Of a stretch of 64,000 nucleotides of DNA, positions 42,167-49,575 are shown piece by piece (positions within the stretch are counted from its first letter, which is position 1; the number at the start of each line of letters is the position of its first letter). A program made the translations under genes and the position numbers. Below the pieces are notes generated by a model. The model was not told the origin of the DNA and ran no database searches. It was given only the letters and a program-made list of their open reading frames with translations. Location: contig NZ_DAXW01000001.1 of NCBI RefSeq assembly GCF_002506585.1, forward strand, positions 198,011 to 262,010. The letters are read 5' to 3'. This stretch comes from Methanoculleus sp. UBA430. Lineage in GTDB: Archaea > Halobacteriota > Methanomicrobia > Methanomicrobiales > Methanoculleaceae.

Positions 42167-42911
42167 TCACAGCACCGACATGAAATCCTCGCAGACCTGC
42201 CGAATGGTTTTCTCATCCATCCGTTCGTATTTTTCCCGGGCATCGTCCAACCCCGGCAATCTCTCGATGCATTCCTTCAGGAAGCGATGACAGTTCAGCA
42301 TCTCGCCGAGGTGTTCAAGATCGAGATCATGCCCACCGTGCTCAGGATCCAGTAGAGCCAGAACGTCTGCATTGTCTTTGACGAGTTTCGAGTATTCCCA
42401 CTCGGGATCGGGCGACCTCCCCTGTTCGTAGCGGAACGAGCGGTCCCATACGGCTTTCAGCTTCATAATCAGGAGCGCCCCGCGTGTCGGGATGGCCATC
42501 CGGATGTTGCCCCTGATAGACGTGATGACAGTGTGATCATCAAGGAAGTCAAGCGCAAGTTCTCCCCGGCCACCCTCGAACGGATCACGGCGTTCTCTTG
42601 AATAGAAGTCAAGGATAACGGTTTCTGCTCCCGATCCTTTCTCCACAGTCGTATGGTGAGTATATCGCCTGTAATGAAATCCCCCGCGATGAACCAGATG
42701 ATGCATCAGGCTTCGGCGGGTTGCTGTTGGTGACAGAGTCGATGTCGACGGAACCGACATACGGGTTGTATGCATCGACAGCCCACCCCCCGATAAGGCT
42801 CGTCATCGGAGTGGGCTAATCTTCTTCGCGTTCGTTGACCCAGGCGACGATCTCCCGGAGCTCGGCGAGAGAGCGCTCAATGACTTCCGGACCCCGGTCA
42901 TAGAGCGTCAT
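42167..42911 (-). pseudogene. AbiEii-like nucleotidyltransferase, broken by a stop and a frameshift
   Basis: The reading starts with MTLYDRGPEVIERSL at 42911, overlapping the end of the AbiEi-like gene. It is cut by TAG at 42816-42818 and continues in the same frame with PTPMTSLIGGWAVDAYNPYVGSVDIDSVTNS (nucleotidyltransferase GG...DxD pattern). A single-base indel near 42730 then moves it to the frame TRRSLMHHLVHRGGFHYRRY through VILDFYSRERRDPFEGG to the stop at 42167. It would be the toxin partner of the upstream gene if intact. Two lesions make a sequencing error less likely but do not exclude it. The last 200-residue frame is open and may give a partial protein. Confidence 0.75.
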
Positions 42912-43938
42912 ACATCTCCACCATCGCTTTCGTGAGATCCATCGCGCTGTACCCGAATCCTGCAAGGTCGAGCAGGCTCTGTGCAGGAGATACGACGGTG
43001 ATGCCCTCCTTCTGCCGCGTGTCGGTATAGACATCCCTGTCCGGCGCGTAGATCCATGCCCGAATGCTGCTCCGGTCGGGCTCGTAGGAGGATGTTTTGA
43101 AGAACTCAGTGAAGAGATCGAGGTTTTTCTTATCGAGGTAAAGGTAGACCGCATCCTGGCGAACTGCATATCCAGTATAGAGCCCGCCGGCAGTGTAGCC
43201 GGTGAAGGCGAACGGTACGTTCTGTTCGGAGAGCATTGAGGAGATGTCCTTCGCTGCCGGAATCGAATCGCTGAAAGAGACCGGGATCTCGGCGATGCTC
43301 AGGTTCTTCATCGGCCGCTCCCAGGCGATGCCGTTCAGAAGTTTTTTCAAATCGCTGATCTGGACGTAACTGTCGTTCTTCTTCGCGATGTTCTGGCTTA
43401 TGAGCATCTCGACGGTTTTGTGCGCCCAGCCGTAGGAAACCCCTTCTTTCAGCGCCAGCTGCCGGATGGATGTGCTCTTCTCTTTGAGCAGGCGGGAGAC
43501 GATCTTCCAGGATTTTTCGGAAGTGATCCTGCTCTTCGACGGCTTGAACTCGGATTGAAGGGGCGGACCGAGTGTCCGGGGGAGTTTGATCACCCGGATG
43601 CCGACCTCCCGTGCGAGCTGCTCTTCCCGTGGGCGAATGGTTCTGGCGGCGATAACCAGCTCGACCGGGTGCCAATTGGATCTCCGGCGATACCAGAGTT
43701 CCCGTAAGAGCTGCATTCGGCCAATCGTGTCGATCGACGTAACGTTCGATTTTACCTCGACGAAGTAGAGCCGATCGCCGTCTTTGAAGACGATATCCGG
43801 CTGCAACGGCAACTCAATCTCCATTGCTTGATATAGAACTGCAACATCGTCGGCTCTTGCGTCGGGCGAGAGACCGAGCGCCTCCCGGATGAACGCGACG
43901 ACTTCCGGGGACTGATCAATCGAGGTCACAATTATCAC
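42898..43938 (-). CDS. AbiEi-like antitoxin with an N-terminal PD-(D/E)xK-like domain
   Basis: The 346-residue protein has three parts. Residues 1-125 look like a nuclease fold: PDIVFKDGDRLYFVEVKSN gives Asp48 and Glu61-x-Lys63. Residues 130-190 are a winged helix (SWKIVSRLLKEKSTSIRQLALKEGVSYGWAHKTVEMLI). The C-terminal part resembles the AbiEi/type IV antitoxin C-domain (FTGYTAGGLYTGYAVR, VVSPAQSLLDLAGFGY). The next gene, overlapping by 14 bases, is the matching nucleotidyltransferase-like toxin, now broken. Translation starts at GTG 43938, about 20 bases after a TATA box (ATATATAAAA), so the mRNA is probably leaderless. It likely represses its own promoter. The nuclease-like part is unusual for AbiEi. 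Confidence 0.7.
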   Translation of the reverse strand: MIIVTSIDQSPEVVAFIREALGLSPDARADDVAVLYQAMEIELPLQPDIVFKDGDRLYFVEVKSNVTSIDTIGRMQLLRELWYRRRSNWHPVELVIAARTIRPREEQLAREVGIRVIKLPRTLGPPLQSEFKPSKSRITSEKSWKIVSRLLKEKSTSIRQLALKEGVSYGWAHKTVEMLISQNIAKKNDSYVQISDLKKLLNGIAWERPMKNLSIAEIPVSFSDSIPAAKDISSMLSEQNVPFAFTGYTAGGLYTGYAVRQDAVYLYLDKKNLDLFTEFFKTSSYEPDRSSIRAWIYAPDRDVYTDTRQKEGITVVSPAQSLLDLAGFGYSAMDLTKAMVEMYDAL

Positions 43939-43939
43939 T

Positions 43940-44023
43940 GTATCATGATACCCATTTTATATATCAGTGATATGTATCGGTAAACTATGATATATCTATA
44001 AAGGTATCAGTGATATGTATCGG
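43940..44023 (-). promoter_or_regulatory. Promoter with three TATCA/TGATA operator-like sites
   Basis: Three related dyads lie here: TATCATGATA inside GTATCATGATAC (43940-43951), and TATCAGTGATA at 43962-43972 and at 44005-44015. The last two belong to a 19-base direct repeat (TATCAGTGATATGTATCGG, 43962-43980 and 44005-44023). The minus-strand TATA box overlaps the middle site, and the first dyad lies between TATA and the GTG start. This suggests autoregulation by the AbiEi-like winged-helix protein. Confidence 0.6.
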
Positions 44024-44835
44024 CGGCCAGAGATCGTGAATACCGGTTTACCCCTTCTTCGCGGCTGCAAAGCCGGCGAGAAGCACTCCGAGGACGCAGG
44101 GAGCCCGAGGACCGGTGCTGAGCCCCGTCGGCGGGGAGTCAATGGGGTAGTAACCGGCTGCGGGGAAGTGCGGCATGAACGCGATACCGGGGAGGGACAG
44201 CATGCCGGTGTCGTTGGCCGTGGGCTTTCGGAAGAGGGATGGGGGGTCATCCGTTTTTTGGATTGTTTGTTGGTCATGGTGAACCTGGATTCACTCCAAA
44301 ACCAGAAAACTCAGAGAGATTCAAATTGCCATTCCTGACGCCCTCACTCGCTCGCTGCACTCGCTTCGTGGCGCTGTTCCCGCTCGCCGCTCGCATCTCC
44401 GGCTGCGCCGGGCAGGCGCATATGATTCAGCAATGTCTAGATACTCCCATTTTCGGCCGAATTTGCAGAAAAAACCCTCCTCACAGAAGCCCTCAGACAG
44501 CCGATATCGAGCAGACCCGTAGTTAAATCCCGCAAGAATTACTCTCGCTCATATGACCGATATGGTCCTCCGACCCCGCTGTCTCCGGCAATCAGGGTGC
44601 TATGTGCCAGTTATCCCCGGGCTAAAATCTGGCCTCAAAGGCCGACGCAAAGTCAGACAAGACCACAAATTCGTCCTCATTTAGATGGGTTTGAGGGTGA
44701 CCCCTGCCTGGATGAGGGCGACGGCAGGGCTGGAGAGTCAGGGCTTCGGGGTGGGAGGATCTGCTGGTCTATCACGATGGAGGATTGCGGCGGGGAGAAG
44801 GTTTTGGAACAGAGGGAACCGCTTGAAAACAACCA
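44024..44835. other. Long non-coding region with one copy of a direct repeat
   Basis: No supported gene is found over about 800 bases. Near 44040-44085 the minus strand can be read as LGVLLAGFAAAKKG and stop, which looks like the C-terminal anchor of a lost surface protein. The stretch 44331-44520 is the first copy of the repeat that flanks the STAND gene. The remainder (44521-44835) shows nothing recognisable and is the downstream flank of that gene. Confidence 0.5.
44331..44520 (+). repeat. Imperfect direct repeat, left copy, flanking the STAND-TPR gene
   Basis: The block starts TGACGCCCTCACTCGCT and includes CGCTCGCATCTCC, CTGCGCCGGGCA, GCGCATATG, TTCAGCAA, TTTTCGGCCGAATT and CACAGAA.CCCTCAGA. 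The same landmarks recur in the same order and orientation at 47513-47710, with one 20-25 base insertion there. The two copies enclose the gene at 44836-47166. Confidence 0.75.
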
Positions 44836-47166
44836 TCAAGTTTGATTTTTATTTGCCTCTAATGCTTCAATACGTTGGAATGTTGAGGGCTCGCCATCTC
44901 GATCTACGAGTACCTGCTCGATTGCCAGACTCTGGTTGTAATGGTCCAGCGCCTCATCATGATGATGCGTTTCTTGATACACTGTCCCTATCTGGTAAAG
45001 TGCTTTTGCCTCACATTTACGGAATCCAATTTCCTGTGAGATCTCCTGGCACCGGTTGTAGCAGTCCAGCGCCTCGTCATACCGATGCATCCTTTGGAAA
45101 ACCATTCCTATCTGGCAGAGGGTTAAGGCCTCGCCGTCCCGATATCCAATTTCTCGCTCGATCGCCAGGCATTGATTATAACAGTCAAGTGCCTCATCAT
45201 ATCGTTGCGTTTCCAAATACACCGTCCCTGCTTCAAAGAGAGTTCTAACCACGGTATCAAGGTACCCGATTTTCCTTGCGGCCACTTGGCTCTGCTTGCA
45301 ACATTCCAGTGCTAGGTCGTATCTGTGCATCGCCCTGTACGCATTTCCCATGCTAAGGAGGCTTAATGCCTCGCCATCAAGATCTCCAATTTCCCGCAAG
45401 ACCGTCAAACTCTGGTTGAAATAGTCCAGTGCGGTATCGTATTGATGTTCTTCTGCATGCACCGCCCCTATCAGGCGGAGAACTCCCGCCTCGCCTTCTC
45501 GGTCACCACATTTCCGCATGATCGCCATGCTTCGGTTGCACTGGTTCAATGCTTCGTCATACTCGCACATCGCATAGTATAGCATCCCCGCCGCATGGAG
45601 AGCTCTTGCCTCGCCTACCTGATTCTCAATTTCCTGCCAGACCGCCAAGCTTTGGCTGTAACATTCCAGCGCCTCTGGAAAATGAAATGACATTTGATGA
45701 ACCATGCCCAAATAATGATGTACTGTTGCCAGTTTTCCCCGCTCATCTAACTGTTCTGCTGAGATCTTTGCCCTGTCCAGCAGCTCGAGAGCGGTTGAGT
45801 AATCGTAATGTTCATATAAGTCACTGCCAAGTTTGAAATTGAGATCGAGGGCCTTTTGATAATCTTCTCCTCGGAAAGCATGCTCGGCAAGAGATTGATA
45901 TGCATGTTGTTTATCAGGTAATCTATCCAGATGTTCCTCAAAACATTTCGCCGCTCTCTTGTGTAATTCAAGTTCCTGAATTTCAGGGAGTTCATATTTG
46001 CAGTATTCTCGGAGCGAAGGGTGAGCAAAATCATACTGGCCTCGTTCAACTCGTCTGAACACTATGTCGTTATCCAGATCGGATTGCAGTCGCGCTGCTT
46101 CTGTAGGCTGCGTTTCTGTCATACAGACAATAATTCGGAGTGGAATGGGCTGTTTCAAAATACAAATCAAATTCACGCGGTCTCGTGATGATTGATCAAG
46201 CCCTGCCAAAAATGATCTTGCAGGGTTTTGGAGTGCTTCCGGCAGAACAGTTCTCAAATTACCAATATCGGGGCTCAAGCCCTTCTTTTGTAACAAATTG
46301 AAGCAGGCTATCAGGCTGAACGGGTCGCCGGCATGCTCCTCTAAGCAGCGAGCTGATGAATCAGCAAGAGATATACCGTACCTCCGGGCAGCGAGATCTT
46401 TTATTTCTGCAGACTTCAAGCAATAGAGAGAAAGAGTTGTTTGATTCCACCGGTTTAGTTCTCCCACAAGTTCTTCGTACATTTGTTGCGTCCTGTCCTC
46501 CCGGCGATACGTCACCAAAAAAGCGATATTGGGGGGTACATTCCGAACCAGATCTTTGAGCAGCCGGAAGTCCAGATCGGAAGACCACTGGACATCATCG
46601 AGAAGGATTGCAATGAACCGGTCATATTTCTGCAACTCGGCACTGATATTCCGAAATATCGTGAGATACGAGGTGAGAATCTGGTCATATTCAACCTTTT
46701 GAGGTTGGGCGAATGCCCCTGTGAAAGCCCTCACAACTCGAATACCTATCCCGACCGGCTCGGTAATCGACGTGAACGTCTCTAAAAGGTCTAGTGTGGT
46801 ATTCAGAGACTTAATGACTCCAGTGTTCTCTATAATGTTTTTGAACCAGCCGAATTTTGTATGACCTTTCAGGTCTTTGAGCAAGTCTAAATATACTTTT
46901 AGGCCCATTCCGGCCGTTTCGTAAAATTCCTTTATTATTGCGGGGCTTTCCAGCCCATCAGGTTTCTGGATCTCATCGGCGGCCCATCTCAGGAGTGAAC
47001 TTTTCCCCGAGCCAGAGGCGCCCGATATCAGTATCACCTGTCCGCGATCTTTTACCTGAGAGAGGGTTTTCAGTATCGTCCTCCGCTCTATGAACCTGCC
47101 AGAAAACTCCTCCGGTGGGCACGGACTCGGCGGGACTTCAAACCTCCGGACTGCCATTGCCTCCAT
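44836..47166 (-). CDS. STAND-type NTPase with C-terminal TPR array
   Basis: The 776-residue protein begins with a P-loop NTPase: Walker A GASGSGKSS (49-57), Walker B FIAILLDDVQW (184-194), and TYRRED as a sensor-like motif. A winged-helix-like part ends in RVERGQYDFAHPSLREYCKY. From about residue 410 to the end it is helical, with about eight 40-residue TPR units of the pattern YDEALDCYNQCLAIEREIGYRD. This is the architecture of STAND signalling ATPases, in which the TPRs sense a partner and the NTPase oligomerises. No effector domain (TIR, nuclease, protease) is visible. GC content is plainly below that of its neighbours. A STAND regulator or defence sensor is possible (inference). Confidence 0.8.
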   Translation of the reverse strand: MEAMAVRRFEVPPSPCPPEEFSGRFIERRTILKTLSQVKDRGQVILISGASGSGKSSLLRWAADEIQKPDGLESPAIIKEFYETAGMGLKVYLDLLKDLKGHTKFGWFKNIIENTGVIKSLNTTLDLLETFTSITEPVGIGIRVVRAFTGAFAQPQKVEYDQILTSYLTIFRNISAELQKYDRFIAILLDDVQWSSDLDFRLLKDLVRNVPPNIAFLVTYRREDRTQQMYEELVGELNRWNQTTLSLYCLKSAEIKDLAARRYGISLADSSARCLEEHAGDPFSLIACFNLLQKKGLSPDIGNLRTVLPEALQNPARSFLAGLDQSSRDRVNLICILKQPIPLRIIVCMTETQPTEAARLQSDLDNDIVFRRVERGQYDFAHPSLREYCKYELPEIQELELHKRAAKCFEEHLDRLPDKQHAYQSLAEHAFRGEDYQKALDLNFKLGSDLYEHYDYSTALELLDRAKISAEQLDERGKLATVHHYLGMVHQMSFHFPEALECYSQSLAVWQEIENQVGEARALHAAGMLYYAMCEYDEALNQCNRSMAIMRKCGDREGEAGVLRLIGAVHAEEHQYDTALDYFNQSLTVLREIGDLDGEALSLLSMGNAYRAMHRYDLALECCKQSQVAARKIGYLDTVVRTLFEAGTVYLETQRYDEALDCYNQCLAIEREIGYRDGEALTLCQIGMVFQRMHRYDEALDCYNRCQEISQEIGFRKCEAKALYQIGTVYQETHHHDEALDHYNQSLAIEQVLVDRDGEPSTFQRIEALEANKNQT

Positions 47167-47512
47167 AATCTTTCACCAATCTGATGCGCGTTAGCGTGGA
47201 CGAGATCAAAGTCCACGTCAGATCTCGGCCCCCTTCAATTATGCACAGTAGGATAAAGTTTGCCCTACATCCGATGCAGCATCAGGCCATCACATCTCGA
47301 CTTGATGTCCCGCGATACTGCTTCTCAATCTTCCGCTTCAGCCAGATCCCGTAGAACGGCAGACCCACGGCCGACACTCCGCCGGTCGCTGTCTTCCTCA
47401 TCGGGGGCCGTGGGGGAACCTCTTCTTTTTCGGGACAGCGTGGGCGGGCGAGTTTCTTTGCTGCCGATGATCGCTGCAGAGTGTCACCCTGCTTGTTCCC
47501 GGTTTCCGTCAC
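47167..47512. other. Non-coding upstream flank of the STAND gene
   Basis: GGTGA seven bases before the ATG at 47166 is the probable ribosome-binding site, and AACTTTATCC near 47250 may be its promoter. On the minus strand 47282-47400 reads MRKTATGGVSAVGLPFYGIW, which could be a small membrane-protein relic, but I do not support a gene. Confidence 0.4.
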
Positions 47513-47710
47513 CGCTGACGCCCTCACTCGCTATCGCTCACATCGTGACGGTACTCTCCGCCCGCTGCTCGCATCTCCAGCTGCGCCGGGCATGCTCGCG
47601 GCTGTCAGCCGGGCAGGTGCATATGGTTCAGCAACACTTAAATACCCAAATTTTCGGCCGAATTCACAAAAAAAAGTCTTTTTCACAGAAACCCTCAGAT
47701 GACAGATCTC
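47513..47710 (+). repeat. Imperfect direct repeat, right copy, flanking the STAND-TPR gene
   Basis: This is the second copy of the block at 44331-44520, in the same orientation: TGACGCCCTCACTCGCT, then CTGCTCGCATCTCCAGCTGCGCCGGGCA, GTGCATATG, TTCAGCAA, AATTTTCGGCCGAATT and CACAGAAACCCTCAGA. Compared with the left copy it has an extra stretch of about 20-25 bases after the GCCGGGCA landmark. Ends are not inverted and no terminal inverted repeat was found. Confidence 0.75.
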
Positions 47711-47915
47711 TGCGACGGTCAGGGATTCATCCTCCCATAATCAAGTCTTCTTATTCGGCCAATATAAAGGAGGATTGCTCTTATTTCATCAATAAAATGG
47801 CATATTATGGCGACTTTCCGAGTCGCTGAAAACAGATGATTTCGACCCGAAATATCGGCAAATCTGGCGTATTTCTGCAACAGAAGAGGTTATTCCCTTC
47901 CCCCAGCGCAGGTCC
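47711..47915. other. Non-coding stretch between repeat and small membrane gene
   Basis: The stretch is AT-richer than the surroundings and has no supported gene on either strand. It includes TTTCGACCCGAAA (near 47838-47850), a short dyad that could end the transcript of the small membrane protein gene to its right. Confidence 0.3.
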
Positions 47916-48056
47916 TCACGCCTGCTTCTTCCCCGACCCGGTCCGGCCCATATGGTCCAGAACCTGGTCCCACATGATCAGAAGGCCTAGAATAACCACA
48001 TATCCGAGCAGCCCGGCGCTGACGAAAATCGCGACGAACAGCACCTCATTCTCCAT
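47916..48056 (-). CDS. Tiny single-helix membrane protein (46 residues)
   Basis: The minus strand encodes MENEVLFVAIFVSAGLLGY, then VVILGLLIMWDQVLDHMGRTGSGKKQA and stop. There is one strong membrane helix (about residues 5-29) and a basic C-terminal tail, the arrangement of a real small membrane protein with the tail inside. An in-frame ATG four codons upstream (48068) is an alternative start. No clear ribosome-binding site is seen. The gene is not linked to a known partner. Confidence 0.5.
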   Translation of the reverse strand: MENEVLFVAIFVSAGLLGYVVILGLLIMWDQVLDHMGRTGSGKKQA

Positions 48057-48100
48057 GGATGCCCACATTCGGAAAAAAAGGAAATCTCTCTAAACTCCCT

Positions 48101-48286
48101 TCAGGCCAGCGCCGGCACGGTGTCCACCAAGGCCTCAACCGCGGTGCGGATGGCATCCACCCAGTATCTCGAGATCCGGACTGCATTGCAGCTGAAGGTC
48201 ACGCAGTAGATCTCGCCGCTCGTATCGTGGCACTTCAGCTAGCAGCTGAAGACGGTGTCGATTGTTGGTGCGGCTAAGTTCAGCAT
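48101..48286 (-). pseudogene. Small cysteine-rich ORF with an in-frame TAG
   Basis: Read on the minus strand, MLNLAAPTIDTVFSC is followed by TAG (48239-48241) and then, in the same frame, LKCHDTSGEIYCVTFSC and NAVRISRYWVDAIRTAVEAL up to TGA at 48101. The sequence after TAG has an orderly composition with three cysteines and an amphipathic helix, so the stop interrupts a real protein. I do not recognise the family. No pyrrolysine genes are in the window, and Methanomicrobiales generally lack them, so a nonsense mutation is the simplest view. Confidence 0.5.
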
Positions 48287-48348
48287 GCATTGTGGTCGGA
48301 AAAACACCTTACTAGGATTGCCTGAAAGAATTAAACGTGAATAATAGA

Positions 48349-48420
48349 AGCCGCTGGGGGGACTTGAACCCCCGACCTGCTGATTACGAATCAGCCGCTA
48401 TACCGCTAAGCCACAGCGGC
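48349..48420 (-). tRNA. tRNA-Thr (CGT)
   Basis: A complete cloverleaf reads on the minus strand: acceptor GCCGCTG/CAGCGGC with discriminator U73, D arm with TAGCGGTA, anticodon stem GCTGA/TCAGC around loop TTCGTAA (anticodon CGT), and a T arm GGGGG-TTCAAGT-CCCCC. No CCA is encoded and no intron is seen. It lies at the border between the accessory island to the left and housekeeping genes to the right. Confidence 0.95.
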
Positions 48421-48493
48421 GACTGCCCTAGAATATTGTACGTCCGGAATTAAAAAGGTATCACCTGCCGGGGGTTCGCCGACCCGGCCCCGT

Positions 48494-48790
48494 TCAGGAG
48501 TACCCCCGGATGGTAACGTTGCCCTCCTGGTGCGGGGCGTTCTCCTGGCCGGCGATCGCCCCGAACTTCTGCTCGTAGTCCGCGACGCTCTTCGCGAGGA
48601 CCGCGACCAGGTTCTTCGCGTGCCGGGGGCTGATCGAGACGATTGCCTTCCCCCGCGCCTGGTTCATGCCGGGGATCTCGTGCAGGAAGAGGAACGTGAA
48701 CTCGTCCTCCTTGTAGGCGATCTGGATCCGGTTGGAGTAGACCGGGTCGAGGTCGCTGGGAATGTTGACCGATATCTCGCGGTTTGCCAT
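48494..48790 (-). CDS. DUF3467 family protein
   Basis: The 98-residue protein (MANREISVNIPSDLDPVYSN start, FTFLFLHEIPGMNQARGKAIVSISPRHAKNLVAVLAKSVADYEQKFG in the middle) matches the DUF3467 pattern, a small family in archaea and bacteria with no assigned function. It has no signal peptide or membrane segment. The ATG at 48790 has AGAAGGG just upstream and starts the conserved part; the frame is open further upstream. Confidence 0.8.
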   Translation of the reverse strand: MANREISVNIPSDLDPVYSNRIQIAYKEDEFTFLFLHEIPGMNQARGKAIVSISPRHAKNLVAVLAKSVADYEQKFGAIAGQENAPHQEGNVTIRGYS

Positions 48791-48912
48791 ACCCTTCTTC
48801 TGTGATCCACTCCGGGATAAGCGTTCGTCCCGGACGTCCGGAACTCCGCGCCGAGCGTATCCCGATAAATAGAGAGAACGCATACGTCTTCTCAAACGGG
48901 ACCACGCTATCC

Positions 48913-49575
48913 ATGACTGACTACATCCCGGTCTCCGGCGTCGTCGCCTGCCACATCTGCCCCCGGCGCTACTACTTCGAGCGCTCGGAGGAGCACCCGG
49001 AGTCGGCCCGCTACACCGTTTGCAAACAGGTTTCTACCCACCTCGGGGAACTCCTCGAGTCGGAAGAGATCTGGCAGGAGATCCTCTGCGTTCTCCCCGA
49101 CGCCCCGCCGGAGTCCCGGGACCTCCTCGACGAGTGTGTCGCCGCCTGCCGGGAGACCGCCTGGCAGACGCCGGTCCAGACCGACCTTGCCGTCGAGTCC
49201 GACACCCTCGGCATCCGGGGAAGGGTAGACAAGGTGTTCGAAGACGGCACGTTCGCCATCGCCCGATCGAGCACCGCGCCGAAAGCCGGGGCCTACGGCA
49301 CCGACCGTCTCCGGGTCGCCTGCTACGTTGCCTGCCTCAAAGAGACCCTCGGGCGCGCCGTCGCCGGCGGCTACGTCGAGTATGTCGCAAGCGGCGTCTG
49401 CCGGTTCGTCGAGCCCCAGCCCCGCGACCGGCGGGAGATGGTCCGGGCGGTCCGGGCCGCAAAACGGGTCGTCGCAGGCGATATCCCGCCGCGGCCCCTC
49501 CGGGCCCCATGCGACGGCTGCCCTCACTTCGAGCGATGCATGGCCGGCCCGCGGCGACTCTCGGATCTCTTCTAA
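48913..49575 (+). CDS. Cas4/DUF83-like Fe-S protein without a visible ExK nuclease motif
   Basis: The 220-residue protein has the Cas4-like cysteine frame: VACHICPRRYYFER at the start (Cys13, Cys16) and CDGCPHFERC at the end (Cys200, Cys203, Cys209), ready to hold a [4Fe-4S] cluster. The nuclease core keeps the Asp in GIRGRVDKVF (Asp106). Where Cas4 proteins show a Glu-x-Lys strand, this one reads FAIARSSTAPKAG, with no Glu or Lys in register. No CRISPR array or other cas gene is in the window, so this is probably a stand-alone DUF83 protein, possibly without cleavage activity. It ends four bases inside the neighbouring convergent gene. Confidence 0.75.
   Translation: MTDYIPVSGVVACHICPRRYYFERSEEHPESARYTVCKQVSTHLGELLESEEIWQEILCVLPDAPPESRDLLDECVAACRETAWQTPVQTDLAVESDTLGIRGRVDKVFEDGTFAIARSSTAPKAGAYGTDRLRVACYVACLKETLGRAVAGGYVEYVASGVCRFVEPQPRDRREMVRAVRAAKRVVAGDIPPRPLRAPCDGCPHFERCMAGPRRLSDLF

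Noticed and set aside
42072..42290. Possible toxin gene after the orphan antitoxin
   Set aside because: The frame does not resemble RelE/ParE or any toxin, and overlaps the end of the AbiEii-like pseudogene on the other strand.
44015..44338. Frames of about 100 residues on both strands near the operators
   Set aside because: No motif, no start signal, and composition unlike protein. Only the short LGVLLAGFAAAKKG reading was kept as a possible relic.
44331..47710. Direct repeats as CRISPR or as IS ends
   Set aside because: There are only two copies about 3.2 kb apart, and they are imperfect and long. No transposase and no inverted ends were found.
48913..49575. CRISPR-Cas locus
   Set aside because: Only one Cas4-like gene is present; no repeat array or other cas gene was found in the window.
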